From Alphaproteobacteria bacterium (lineage in GTDB: Bacteria; Pseudomonadota; Alphaproteobacteria; SP197), in NCBI GenBank assembly GCA_016869675.1, contig VGDP01000014.1, positions 1 through 64,000 on the forward strand: a DNA stretch of 64,000 nucleotides, read 5' to 3'. Both the position numbers and the translations under genes were made by a program. Position 1 is the stretch's first letter; every line of letters starts with the position of its first letter. A model generated the notes under the pieces. It saw only the letters and a program-made list of their open reading frames with translations. It was not told the DNA's origin and did no database searches. Positions 1-8,345 of this stretch are shown one piece after another.

Positions 1-1
1 G

Positions 2-187
2 ACGCCGGCACGGCGCGCCCAGATCGACACCGAGGGCCGCTGGACCATCAAGCGCGGACGCAAGCGTGAGGCGCCCGGCGGCGGTCAACCCCGTCAAGCG
101 CTTGGCGCGATCGCGGTGCCGATGTTCATGTTTCAGCAAATCCTGCGGCTGATCGATGGGCTGCGACGAAAACCGGCCTCTGCTTGA
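2..187 (+). pseudogene. IS5-like transposase fragment
   Basis: A frame open from the window edge ends at TGA 185-187. It contains a stretch reading IDTEGRWTIKRGRK and then AIAVPMF, which resembles the middle of IS5/IS1182-type DDE transposases, where an Asp-rich Trp-Thr segment is followed by a 'IAIPxFGYK' segment. The usual downstream His-Gly segment is missing and the tail looks like unrelated sequence, so this is probably a truncated copy. Recognition is from memory of the family only. Confidence 0.35.
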
Positions 188-360
188 GCCTTGGCACGGT
201 CGGGTGCGTCATCACGACGGGAGGAGTGTGTCCGAATGACGAGGGACGTGGCCAGATCGGCGGATCGGACGTCGTTCGGGACAACTGGAATGCCGGGAGC
301 ACTGCGAAACCCGCCTATGCCTTCTGGGGAACCCAGCCGTATGCTATCGTCCACGCCGTT

Positions 361-386
361 CCAGAGTTCATCTGGCGAATGTCGGC
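361..386 (+). repeat. Imperfect direct repeat, copy 1
   Basis: This 26-base stretch contains TTCATCTGGCGAATGTCGGC (367-386). It recurs at 1334-1359 with 2 mismatches over 26 bases. The copy sits just upstream of the start of the 416-931 gene. Its nature (element end, regulatory site or coding remnant) is unknown. Confidence 0.5.
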
Positions 387-415
387 TGAGCGAACGCGCC
401 ACCGGGACGGACACC

Positions 416-931
416 ATGGACGAACGCACCCGAGGGTCGCCTGATGGTGGCGCCAGGATCGACCCGGAATACCTGAGGCTGCTCCTGCTCTACTACGAGG
501 AGGAGATCATGGGCCAGGGGTACTTCGACGCCCTGGCCAGCGCGAATGCGGACCCGGACCAGCACGCGAAACTCGTCCTGCTCGGCCAAGTCGAGCGGCA
601 CGCGGCCAACATGGTCGTGGCGCTGCTCGGTGCCTACGGGCTGCGGCCGCGCGACGAAGCGGGTCTCCTGTCCCAGGGCGCGGCGGGCGCGGACCGTCAC
701 AAGAACCTCGGATGGGTCGAGTTCATTCACGACATGGCGACCAGTTATCCGCGCTTCATCATCGAGTTCGAGAACCTCGAGCGCCTGGCACCGGATGCTG
801 ACCGGCCCGCCCTGAAGCGGCTGACGCTTCATGAGGTCCTGACAATCGACTTCGCCGAGCGAGAGCTGGCGCGCGATCCAGACAGCACCCAGCCCTTGCT
901 GTCCTACCTGCACGTCTCGCCCGACGCGTAG
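416..931 (+). CDS. Hypothetical all-helical, ferritin-like protein
   Basis: The product is 171 residues and is not confidently recognised. It is predicted to be almost entirely helical. It has a YYEEE cluster near residue 25, an ERH pair near residue 57, an FEN segment around residue 115 and an HEVLT...ERE segment near residue 140. That spacing of Glu and His on helices resembles a ferritin-like or rubrerythrin-type four-helix fold, but metal binding is only a guess. The ATG at 416 was chosen because the longer open frame from 191 runs through low-quality sequence and a repeat. No signal peptide is seen. It stands alone between transposase debris and an MFS remnant. Confidence 0.55.
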   Translation: MDERTRGSPDGGARIDPEYLRLLLLYYEEEIMGQGYFDALASANADPDQHAKLVLLGQVERHAANMVVALLGAYGLRPRDEAGLLSQGAAGADRHKNLGWVEFIHDMATSYPRFIIEFENLERLAPDADRPALKRLTLHEVLTIDFAERELARDPDSTQPLLSYLHVSPDA

Positions 932-1040
932 GGGTCGAGGATGCAGGCGATGGAGCTGCATCATGTACGACAAGCCGATCGGTTCCTGAGAATTCGTTGT
1001 GGCGGACGCCCGTGCGCCCTAACGAAGCGCCGACCCGTCC

Positions 1041-1196
1041 ATGGCTGCCCGTCCCCTCGCCCGCGCCTACCATGCCCTCGCCACGCCAGGGCCGTGGTCG
1101 TTCGCCGTGCTCACGGCGATCGAGGGCTCGGCGCGCGCGTCGTTCGCTACGGTCATCCCGCTGCTCGCCTTCGAGGTCATGGGCAATGCGCGTTGA
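1041..1196 (+). pseudogene. MFS transporter N-terminal fragment
   Basis: A 51-residue frame from ATG 1041 to TGA 1194 reads like the amino end of a major facilitator permease: a short cytoplasmic start, then a hydrophobic helix containing LTAIEGSARASFATVIPLL. The 'A(I/V)E...RA...VIPL' pattern is common in the first helix of MFS multidrug-type carriers. The remaining 350 or so residues are absent, so this is a stub left by a deletion or rearrangement. It could instead be a chance short frame. Confidence 0.35.
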
Positions 1197-1333
1197 TGAC
1201 GGGAAACGGACCAATCAGCAGCCCCAAACGGCCGCTGGCGATGCTCGCAGCGGCGAGCAACGTTCATCACTGCTGCTCAACGCCCCCCCCAGATTGCCGC
1301 ATGGGCCCCAAATGGATACCGTGATGCTCGGAA

Positions 1334-1359
1334 CCAGGGTTCATCTGGGGAATGTCGGC
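1334..1359 (+). repeat. Imperfect direct repeat, copy 2
   Basis: This is the second copy of the 26-base element at 361-386 (24 of 26 bases identical); the shared core is at 1340-1359. The flanks diverge quickly on both sides. Confidence 0.5.
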
Positions 1360-1567
1360 GAATACGGCCGGAACACGAACGGGCCGACGCCATCGGGACC
1401 GTCGCAACGAACACGACAGCTGCCGCAGCGGGTGTCATTGGCGACAGGTGTCTGACGGCAGGGGCGGAAGGATGCGGTCGAAAACCCGGCCCGCGTTGAC
1501 CTCCCTGCGCCCATGGTAACGTGAGTTCGGTCCCACGGCCCTCGGGATGCTCGCCCAAGGAGAGACG

Positions 1568-2374
1568 ATGCGCACCATCCTTTCGTTGTCCCTGGTTGTC
1601 GCGATCCTCGTGGCGCTGTCCTCGGTAGCGGTCGCCGCGGAATCCGTCACGATCACCTACCGGGCCGACGGCAAGACCGTCGAACTCGACGGCAAGCTCC
1701 ATCGCCCCTCCGGTGCCGGACCGTTTCCGGCGGTGGTGCTCATGCACGGCTGCTCGGGTGTCGAGAAGAACCACGGCGCCTGGGCGCGCAAGCTGGAAGC
1801 GCGTGGCTACATGGCCCTGATCGTGGAAGGCTTCCGCAGCCGGGGCGTCAGCGACGTGTGCACCGAGCGGACCTTCAACAAGGTCTCGTACGCCGCGCGC
1901 GTGGCCGATGCCTACGCCGGCGCGGCCTTCCTGCGCGCGCGCGCCGACGTGGACGGCGATCGTGTGGGCGTCATCGGCTGGTCGCACGGCGGCATCATCG
2001 CGCTCAAGCTGGCGGCCAAGCAGCCGGGCAAGCTGTCCTGGACCGACGTGCCGATCGTGCCGTTCCGCGGCGTCGTCGCGTTCTACCCTTACTGCGGCTC
2101 TGCGAAGGACGCGGTCCTGCCGCTCCTCATCCTCATCGGGACTGAGGACGACTGGACGCCGGCGGCGAATTGCCAGGGCTACGAGAAGATGCAGCGGGCG
2201 ATCGGCGCGCCGGTCGAGCTCGTGCTCTACGAGGGCGCGACCCACTCCTTCGACGAGGCGAGCGTCGGTCAGGGCTACGTCTATGCCGGCCACTTCCTGC
2301 GCTACGACGGCGGCGCAACCGCCGACGCGGCCGAGCGCCTGTTCGCCTTCCTCGGGCGCACGCTGGGCGATTGA
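1568..2374 (+). CDS. Secreted dienelactone hydrolase family enzyme
   Basis: A 268-residue alpha/beta hydrolase. Residues 1-24 form a signal peptide ending in AVAA, so the enzyme should act in the periplasm. The oxyanion region is VVLMHGCSG (residues 56-64). The nucleophile elbow is GWSHGG with Ser139, where classical dienelactone hydrolases use Cys. The acid is probably in the TEDDW segment and the histidine in GATHSFDE. The ATG at 1568 was preferred over 1547 because AAGGAGA lies just upstream and the signal peptide then starts cleanly. It has no operon partner; the substrate is probably a small ester or lactone and cannot be specified. Confidence 0.85.
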   Translation: MRTILSLSLVVAILVALSSVAVAAESVTITYRADGKTVELDGKLHRPSGAGPFPAVVLMHGCSGVEKNHGAWARKLEARGYMALIVEGFRSRGVSDVCTERTFNKVSYAARVADAYAGAAFLRARADVDGDRVGVIGWSHGGIIALKLAAKQPGKLSWTDVPIVPFRGVVAFYPYCGSAKDAVLPLLILIGTEDDWTPAANCQGYEKMQRAIGAPVELVLYEGATHSFDEASVGQGYVYAGHFLRYDGGATADAAERLFAFLGRTLGD

Positions 2375-2650
2375 CGCCGGTCCCCCTTCCGAGAGTGTCC
2401 GTCGTCAGGATAAGTGGGACAGCCGGGGCGGTTTTTTGCGGAGGCTCTGGCTCATGATGGTTGATGTCAAGCGGCTTGCCGCTGGTGGTCCAGGCGGCGG
2501 TCGAAAACGGGCCGCAGGGAGCCGCGACCCGATTCACCCGCCGGGTTCCCCATCCGGGCCGCCCTCCAACACCCTTAAGTCTATAATTCTTATATCAGAA
2601 ATGGGCCATTCAGGCATCAGCAATACCGGTCACTTGGGAAATGCGGGTTA

Positions 2651-2693
2651 GGTTCAGTTTGATCGGATAAAGTTGCTCGCGATTCAAGAATCC
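2651..2693 (-). repeat. Dispersed repeat, single arm
   Basis: Read on the minus strand, this stretch matches 44373-44412 at 32 of 40 aligned bases, including CGCGAGC and ATCCGA blocks. At 44 kb the same sequence forms the left arm of a long hairpin; here only one arm is present. It lies downstream of the minus-strand catabolic operon. Confidence 0.55.
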
Positions 2694-2712
2694 AGAGCGG
2701 CTTGCCCGTTCG

Positions 2713-2737
2713 CGTGGGATCACAAGATGATCCCACG
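2713..2737 (-). terminator. Perfect 10-bp stem-loop after the catabolic operon
   Basis: CGTGGGATCA (2713-2722) pairs perfectly with TGATCCCACG (2728-2737) around a 5-base loop. It begins 16 bases beyond the stop of the last minus-strand gene, the position expected of a terminator. There is no clear T-run after it, so it may be an RNA 3'-end stabiliser rather than an intrinsic terminator. Confidence 0.5.
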
Positions 2738-2752
2738 TGGTTGGTCCCCGCT

Positions 2753-5170
2753 CTAAGCGCGCAGCCTGGCTCCGTCGGGGTCGAACGGCGGCCGGGCCAG
2801 CATGCGCGCGGTGTGGGGTTGGCCGACGATCGCCACGTGGACCGTGTCGCCGACAGCGCCGCAGCCCGCCTTGAGGTACGCGATCGCCAGGGACTTGCCG
2901 ACCGCGTAGCCGTACGCCCCCGAGGTGACCTGGCCGGCCGCCGTGCCGTCGGTCAGGAACACGGGCTCGCCGCCCGAGGCGTCGGCGGTTGTCGCGTCGA
3001 TCTCGAGCATGACCATGCGGTAGCGTGCCGGCCGATCGGCGATCGCCGCCCACGCCTCCTTGTTGAGGAAGGTCTTGTCCGCCTTCACGAGGCGGTCAAG
3101 CCCGCTCTCCTGGGGCCAGTACTCCGGGCTGTAGTCGCGCCCCCACGAGCCGTAGCCCTTCTCGATCCGCAGGCTCATGAGCGCGCGCGACCCCACCGGC
3201 CCGACGCCCATCTCCCGTCCCGCCTTGAGCAGGGCGGTCAGCAGCGTCACCTGATCCTCGACCTTGCAGTGCAGCTCCCAGCCCAGATCGCCGGTGAACG
3301 AGACGCGGATCGCCGTCACATCGACGCCGGCCACCGTGATTTGCGCCGAGCGCATGAACGGGAAGTCGTCGTTGGCGAGCGAGGCGTGGGTCAGGCGTTG
3401 CAGCAGGGCACGCGAGCGCGGGCCCGCGACGTTGAAGCCGCACACCGCTTCGGTCAACGAGCGGAATGTGGTGCCGGCGGGCAGGGGGTGCGCACCGAAG
3501 AACCGCTGGTGGAAGCGCTCGGCCATGCCCGAGCCGACGATCAGGAACTCCTCGTCGCCCAGCCGTGTGACCGTGAAATCACCGGCGACGCCGCCGCGCT
3601 TGCCGATCAGCGGCGTCAGGCACGAACGGCCCACCTGGCGCGGCAAACGGTTGGCGAACAGGGCGTCGAGCCATGCCTCGGCACCCGGCCCCTGCACCGC
3701 GTACTTGGCAAAGTTCGAGATGTCGATGATGCCGGCGCGTTCGCGCAGCATGCGCGCCTCGCGCCCGACCGGCGCCCACCAGTTCTGCCGCGTGAAGCCG
3801 TAGGTCTCCTCGCGCGGCTCGCCCTCGGCCGCGTACCACAGCGGGTGCTCCCAGCCGTAGTTGAGGCTGAACACCGCGCCCAAGTCCTTCTGCAGGGCGT
3901 AGGCGGGGCGTGTGCGCACCGGGCGTCCGGCTGCGCGCTCCTCGTTCGGAAAATGGATCTTGAAGCGGTGCGTGTACTGGTCGCGCACGCGCGCCTTGGT
4001 GAACGCACGCGAAACCCAGGTCCCGAAGCGCGCCAGGTCCCAGCTGAACAGGTCGAGCGTCGGCTCGCCCTCGACGATCCATTCGGCCGCGAGCTGGCCG
4101 AGCCCGCCCGACTGAGAGAAGCCCGGGATGATGCCGTTGCAGCAGAAGTAGCCCTTGAGCTCCGGCACCGGGCCGAACAGCGCGCTGGAATCCGGCGACC
4201 AGATCATCGGCCCGTTGATGACCCGCTTGATCCCGGCACGGCCGGCGGCCGGCACGCGATGGATCGCGCGCATGACGTTCGGCTCGATGCGGTCCAGGTC
4301 GTCGGGGAACAGCTCGGTGCCGAAGTCGGCCGGTGTGGCGTCCTCGGCCCAGAACTTCATGGCCTTCTCGTAGGCGCCGATCAGCAGGCCCCTGCCCTCC
4401 TGGCGCATGTAATACTCGCCGTCGCGGTCGGCGACCGAGGGCAGTCGGCGATCGAGCGCCGCGATCTCGGGGATCGTCTCGGTAACGAAGTACTGGTGCT
4501 CGGTCGGGATCAGCGGCAGCTCGATTCCCGCCATGCGCGCGACCTCGCGTGCCCACAGCCCGGCCGCGTTGACGACCCAGGGCGTACGGATGTCGCCCTT
4601 CGCGGTGCGCACGATCCAGGTGCCGTCGGCCTGCGCCTCGGTCGCGACGGCCGGCGTGAAGCGGTGGATCTCGGCGCCGCGCTGGCGCGCGCCAAGGGCA
4701 TAGGCGTTGGTGACGCCCGAGGGGTCGACGTTGCCGCCGTCGGGCTCGTACATGACGCAGCGGACGTCGTCGTAGTCGACCAGGGGGTGCAGGCGCTCGG
4801 CCTCGGCGCGATCGATCTCGTGGAAATTCATGCCGAAGTAGCGCGCCTTGGCCGCCTGCAGCCGGAGTTGGTGCTCGCGCGCCTCGGTCTGCGCCAGGTA
4901 CAGCATGCCCGGCTGGAAGATGCCGCAGCTCTGGCCGGTCTCGGCCTCCAGCTCCTTGTAGAGCCGCATCGTGTAGTGCTGCAGGCGGCTGATGTTGGTC
5001 ACGTCGTGCAGGCCGTGGATGCTGGCCGCGGCGTGCCACGTGGAGCCCGAGGTGAGCTCGGCGCGTTCCAGCAGCACGACCTCGGTCCAGCCCTTTTTGG
5101 CCAGGTGATAGAGGATCGAACAACCGACGAGGCCGCCGCCGATCACGACGACCTGGGCGTGGGTGCGCAT
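2753..5170 (-). CDS. Dimethylglycine/sarcosine dehydrogenase-like flavoprotein
   Basis: An 805-residue two-part protein. The N-terminal half is a DAO-type FAD oxidoreductase with a VVIGGGLVGCS dinucleotide motif at residues 8-18 and a GSTWHAAA segment near residue 42. That histidine is where dimethylglycine and sarcosine dehydrogenases attach FAD covalently. The C-terminal half (about 430-805) is a GcvT-like aminomethyltransferase domain that captures the released formaldehyde unit on tetrahydrofolate. Size and order match mitochondrial-type DMGDH/SARDH. It is the last gene of the minus-strand N-methyl amine operon, 61 bases after the MttB-like gene. The exact N-methyl substrate cannot be read from sequence. 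Confidence 0.88.
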   Translation of the reverse strand: MRTHAQVVVIGGGLVGCSILYHLAKKGWTEVVLLERAELTSGSTWHAAASIHGLHDVTNISRLQHYTMRLYKELEAETGQSCGIFQPGMLYLAQTEAREHQLRLQAAKARYFGMNFHEIDRAEAERLHPLVDYDDVRCVMYEPDGGNVDPSGVTNAYALGARQRGAEIHRFTPAVATEAQADGTWIVRTAKGDIRTPWVVNAAGLWAREVARMAGIELPLIPTEHQYFVTETIPEIAALDRRLPSVADRDGEYYMRQEGRGLLIGAYEKAMKFWAEDATPADFGTELFPDDLDRIEPNVMRAIHRVPAAGRAGIKRVINGPMIWSPDSSALFGPVPELKGYFCCNGIIPGFSQSGGLGQLAAEWIVEGEPTLDLFSWDLARFGTWVSRAFTKARVRDQYTHRFKIHFPNEERAAGRPVRTRPAYALQKDLGAVFSLNYGWEHPLWYAAEGEPREETYGFTRQNWWAPVGREARMLRERAGIIDISNFAKYAVQGPGAEAWLDALFANRLPRQVGRSCLTPLIGKRGGVAGDFTVTRLGDEEFLIVGSGMAERFHQRFFGAHPLPAGTTFRSLTEAVCGFNVAGPRSRALLQRLTHASLANDDFPFMRSAQITVAGVDVTAIRVSFTGDLGWELHCKVEDQVTLLTALLKAGREMGVGPVGSRALMSLRIEKGYGSWGRDYSPEYWPQESGLDRLVKADKTFLNKEAWAAIADRPARYRMVMLEIDATTADASGGEPVFLTDGTAAGQVTSGAYGYAVGKSLAIAYLKAGCGAVGDTVHVAIVGQPHTARMLARPPFDPDGARLRA

Positions 5171-5231
5171 GATCGTCAGGCCCTTCTTGGTAAGGGTTGG
5201 AACGGGAATGGTCGCGGCGTCGATGACGTGG

Positions 5232-6686
5232 TCATGGTTCGCCGGACCCGATTTCCTCGCGCCGCTTGGCGACGTAGGCGTCGAGCTCCTCGCGCACGGC
5301 CGGGTCCATCGTGGGCTCCTGATACTCCTCGAGCGCGCGCTGCCAAAGCTGGGTCGCGCGGGCCAGCGCGTCCTGGGCGCCCGCCGCCTCCCACGCGCCG
5401 TAGTTGGTCCAGTCGGACAGCAGGGGCCGGTAGAACGCGGTCTCGTAGCGCGCCATGGTGTGCGCTGTCCCGAAGAAGTGCCCGCCAGTGGGGACCGCCG
5501 CGATCGCGTCGAACCCCAGCTCGTCGGGCGTGGTCTCGATGGGGCGCAGGATCTCCATCATGTTCTGCAGGATTTCCACGTCCAGGATCAGCTTCTCGTA
5601 CGACGCGGTCAGCCCGCCTTCCAGCCAGCCCGCCGCGTGGTAGATCAGGTTGCCGCCGCCCATGATCGCACCCCACGTTGCCATGCTCGTCTCGTACGCG
5701 GCCTGCAGGTCCACCGCGTTCGAGGCGTTGGTGTTCGACGTGCGGTAGGGCAGGCGGTAGCGGCGCGCGAGCTGGCCGGCGATTAGGTTGGCCTTGGTGT
5801 TCTCGGGCGTGCCGAAGGCCGGCGCGCCCGAGCGCATGTCGACGTTCGAGGTGAACGCGCCGTACATGACCGGCGCGCCCGGCTTGACCAACTGGGCCAG
5901 CGCGATGCCGAACAGGGCCTCGGCGTTCTGCTGCACCAGCGCGGCCGGCAACGTCACGGGCGTCATGGCGCCCATCAGGGTGAAGGGCGTGATCGTCACC
6001 GGCTGGCCGTGCTCGGCCATGGCGATCAGGCCCTCGGCCATGGCGTCGTCGAACAGGCGGGGCGAATTGACCGAGATGATCGTGGTCACCCCGGGGTCCC
6101 GCGCCATCGCCTCGACCGACAGGCCGCGCGCGATCGCCATCATGCGGATACCGTCCATGGCGCGGCCCCGGCCGATGGCCGTGCAGTGGTATGTCAGGTC
6201 GGACAGCGTCAGGTTGGCGCGGTACGTGTCCAGGTGCCGGTTGTTCGCCGGCAGCTCCTGCGGCGCCACGACCTGGTTGCCGATCATGTGGATGGCGTTG
6301 AAGACGTGGGCGAGGCGGATGAAGTTCTCGTAGTCCGCTAGGTTGCCCGAGCGCCGGCCGTTGACGCGGTCGTGCACGTTAGGCGGGCCCGCGACCAGGC
6401 CGAACACCACGTGGCGGTCGCCGAAGGTCAGGCGCTTGGCCGGGTTGCGCGCGGTCAGGGTGAACCGCTCGGGCGTGGTCTTGAGCGCGGCGGCGATCAG
6501 GCTCTCGTCGACCCGGATGACCTTCTCGGCGCGGTCGACGATGGCGCCGGCCGCGGCGAACAGGTCGATCACCCGATCGCTCATGACCCGGATGCCCAGC
6601 TCCTTCAGGACGCGGACCGAGGTTGCGTGGATCGCCTCGATCTGCTCCGCGTCGGCGATCTCGATGGGCCGGTACGGGTTGACCAT
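5232..6686 (-). CDS. MttB-family corrinoid methyltransferase (non-pyrrolysine)
   Basis: A 484-residue protein of the trimethylamine methyltransferase (MttB) family, seen in segments such as SVRVLKELGIRVMSD near the start, TSNTNASNAVDLQAAYE and IMGGGNLIYHAAGWLEGG. Archaeal TMA methyltransferases contain pyrrolysine encoded by in-frame UAG; this frame has none, so it belongs to the broad non-Pyl branch that includes the glycine-betaine methyltransferase MtgB. The start at 6686 (MVNPYRPIE) is preferred over 6770, whose extra 28 residues are Arg/Gly-rich and unlike the family. No corrinoid protein gene lies nearby, so the methyl acceptor must be encoded elsewhere. Context suggests a quaternary or tertiary N-methyl compound. 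Confidence 0.85.
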   Translation of the reverse strand: MVNPYRPIEIADAEQIEAIHATSVRVLKELGIRVMSDRVIDLFAAAGAIVDRAEKVIRVDESLIAAALKTTPERFTLTARNPAKRLTFGDRHVVFGLVAGPPNVHDRVNGRRSGNLADYENFIRLAHVFNAIHMIGNQVVAPQELPANNRHLDTYRANLTLSDLTYHCTAIGRGRAMDGIRMMAIARGLSVEAMARDPGVTTIISVNSPRLFDDAMAEGLIAMAEHGQPVTITPFTLMGAMTPVTLPAALVQQNAEALFGIALAQLVKPGAPVMYGAFTSNVDMRSGAPAFGTPENTKANLIAGQLARRYRLPYRTSNTNASNAVDLQAAYETSMATWGAIMGGGNLIYHAAGWLEGGLTASYEKLILDVEILQNMMEILRPIETTPDELGFDAIAAVPTGGHFFGTAHTMARYETAFYRPLLSDWTNYGAWEAAGAQDALARATQLWQRALEEYQEPTMDPAVREELDAYVAKRREEIGSGEP

Positions 6687-6788
6687 TGTCCGCCACGGAA
6701 GCTGGGGGATCGGGCCGCCGCTGCGATCGGACTTGCCCCGTCGCCCGCCGGCGCGTCGGTCCCGTGTCATGGCTTCATGCCCTCCGCC

Positions 6789-7757
6789 CTAATACCCGCG
6801 CACGGGATCGACCACGTTGAACCGCGCCTCGCCGCGCCGGTAGCGCGCCAGATTGTCGGCGAACAGGGCGGCCGACGTCCGCTCCCATCCCTCGAACACC
6901 GACGAGCAATGGGGCGTCACGATCACGTTGCCCATGGACCAGAAGGGATGGTCGGCGGGCAAGGGCTCGGTCGTGAACACGTCGAGCGCGGCCCCGGCCA
7001 GCTGCCCGGACCGCAACGCGTCGAGCAGGGCGGCCTCGTCGACGACGCCGCCACGCGAGACATCGACCAGGACGGCACCAGCCTTGATTCCCGCGAACGC
7101 ATCGCGGCCGACTAGGCCGCGCGTCGCGGGCAGCAGCGGCACGCACACGACCACCACGTCCGCGCGCGGCCACAGGTCGGGCAGGTCGGACGTGCCGTGA
7201 ACCTCGTCGATGTCCGGCATCGGCGCCGGGTGCGCGCGGGCGCCCAGCACGGTCAGGCCGAGCGCTTTGGCGCGGCGCGCGACCGCGCGCCCCGTATGGC
7301 CGAGGCCGAGGATCAGCATGGTGCGCCCCGTGATCGGCGCGACCCGGCCCGCGACCCAGCGCCGTCCCGCCTGGGCCTTGGCGAAGTCGCGCAGGCCGAG
7401 CGTGAAGGACAGGGCGGTGCCGATGGCGTACTCGGCCATGGTGTCGGCGGCCACGCCGGCCGCGTTGGTGACCGTCAGCCTCGCCGGGTCCCACGGGCCG
7501 AGATGGTCGGTCCCCGAGCCGCCGACCGCGACCCACGTGACCGTCGGGCTGTCGATCAGGGCCTGACAAGGGAACCGCGGCGTGCCGTCGAAGCGCACCG
7601 AGTAGACGACCTCGGCCCGTGTCGCAGCCAGGGCGGCCGGCAGCCCGGCGTAGGTCTCGCACGTGTGGATCGCGAGGTCGGGATGGGCTGCGGCGACGAT
7701 CGCGCGCACCGGTTCCGGCGCATCGGAGTGCACGAGGACGATGGGCGCGCGGCTCAC
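6789..7757 (-). CDS. D-2-hydroxyacid dehydrogenase, NAD-binding
   Basis: A 322-residue member of the D-isomer-specific 2-hydroxyacid dehydrogenase family. The NAD-binding Rossmann motif is LILGLGHTGRAVARRAKALG near residue 147. The catalytic triad is visible: Arg in DVSRGGVVDE, Glu in TTEPLPADHP and His in VTPHCSSV. It reduces 2-oxoacids (glyoxylate/hydroxypyruvate type) with NAD(P)H. It starts with GTG 3 bases after soxG, so it is co-transcribed with the sarcosine oxidase genes. A role in disposing of glyoxylate or hydroxypyruvate formed from glycine or serine is plausible but inferred. Confidence 0.88.
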   Translation of the reverse strand: MSRAPIVLVHSDAPEPVRAIVAAAHPDLAIHTCETYAGLPAALAATRAEVVYSVRFDGTPRFPCQALIDSPTVTWVAVGGSGTDHLGPWDPARLTVTNAAGVAADTMAEYAIGTALSFTLGLRDFAKAQAGRRWVAGRVAPITGRTMLILGLGHTGRAVARRAKALGLTVLGARAHPAPMPDIDEVHGTSDLPDLWPRADVVVVCVPLLPATRGLVGRDAFAGIKAGAVLVDVSRGGVVDEAALLDALRSGQLAGAALDVFTTEPLPADHPFWSMGNVIVTPHCSSVFEGWERTSAALFADNLARYRRGEARFNVVDPVRGY

Positions 7758-7760
7758 GGT

Positions 7761-8345
7761 TCAGCGGTGCCCGTGGCCGCGATGCGCGCGCCGCAGATCG
7801 CGCAGCACGCCGGCCGTCGCCGTGATGTCGAACAGCACGTCGAAGCCGGCGCCCGCGCGGACCAGCACCGCCTCCACATGGGCGAAGCGCGTCTGGCCGA
7901 TCGCGTCGTCGGCGAAGCGTCCCGGCCTTAGATCGAGCGCGCAGTGCCGCGCCAGGGTCTCGTTGAGACGCGGGCCGGAGAGCCGCAGCCATGCCCAGCT
8001 TTCCTCGCGCCAGCTCGAATACCCCTTGGGCGCCGAGGCCATGTCCCACCGACGACGCACGGCGTCGAGCGCGTCCGGCGCGCCCGGGTCGCCCAGCAGC
8101 GTGATGTCGTTGGCGCCCAGCCGCAGCACCACGAGGCCGCCGGCGCGCGCGAGTCGGTTGATCGCGGGCAGGGCCACGCCGTTGGCGGCGAGCCAGTCGG
8201 CGCTGCCCGGCCCCTTAAGGCCGAAGCGCGGCGCGGCGGTCCGGTCCTCGATGGTCAGGCCTTCGGCCGCGCCAAGATGGATGTCCTCGGCGTGGGCCGA
8301 ACCGCCGGGCTCGAGGGGGTACAGCGGGCGGGTGATCATGGTCAC
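7761..8345 (-). CDS. soxG: Sarcosine oxidase gamma subunit
   Basis: A 194-residue protein matching the gamma subunit of heterotetrameric sarcosine oxidase by length, by its GcvT-like fold features (LGANDITLLGDPG, SSWREESWAWLRLSGP) and by following soxA directly. The GTG at 8345 overlaps the soxA stop (GTGA); an ATG at 8339 is two codons inside. It is a small structural subunit of the cytoplasmic SoxBDAG complex, which oxidises sarcosine to glycine with formation of 5,10-methylene-tetrahydrofolate and hydrogen peroxide. Confidence 0.85.
   Translation of the reverse strand: MTMITRPLYPLEPGGSAHAEDIHLGAAEGLTIEDRTAAPRFGLKGPGSADWLAANGVALPAINRLARAGGLVVLRLGANDITLLGDPGAPDALDAVRRRWDMASAPKGYSSWREESWAWLRLSGPRLNETLARHCALDLRPGRFADDAIGQTRFAHVEAVLVRAGAGFDVLFDITATAGVLRDLRRAHRGHGHR

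Larger units (their letters stand above)
932..1567. other. Gene-poor stretch with remnants
   Basis: No intact gene is seen here. The stretch holds a truncated MFS-like start (1041-1196), the second copy of a direct repeat (1334-1359) and the leader of the hydrolase gene at 1568. Open frames on the minus strand over 1277-2293 are shadows of that hydrolase gene. Confidence 0.6.
2375..2752. other. Intergenic stretch with possible IS terminus and repeats
   Basis: No intact gene. A minus-strand frame over about 2380-2537 contains DINHHEPEPPQ, reminiscent of peptide tails at transposase gene ends, and the DNA at 2398-2420 (GTCGTCAGGATAAGTGGGAC) looks like an insertion-sequence edge; neither is certain. 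The rest contains a half copy of a dispersed hairpin repeat (2651-2693) and a stem-loop (2713-2737). Confidence 0.3.

Noticed and set aside
2702-5665. A 987-codon open frame on the plus strand
   Set aside because: It lies antisense to the dimethylglycine-dehydrogenase-like gene, is rich in Arg, Ala and Asp-Val-His patterns and shows no domain. In GC-rich DNA such frames arise as shadows of the real gene.
5232-6686. Pyrrolysine in the MttB-like protein
   Set aside because: No in-frame UAG exists in the gene and no pyl genes are present, so it is a non-pyrrolysine family member.
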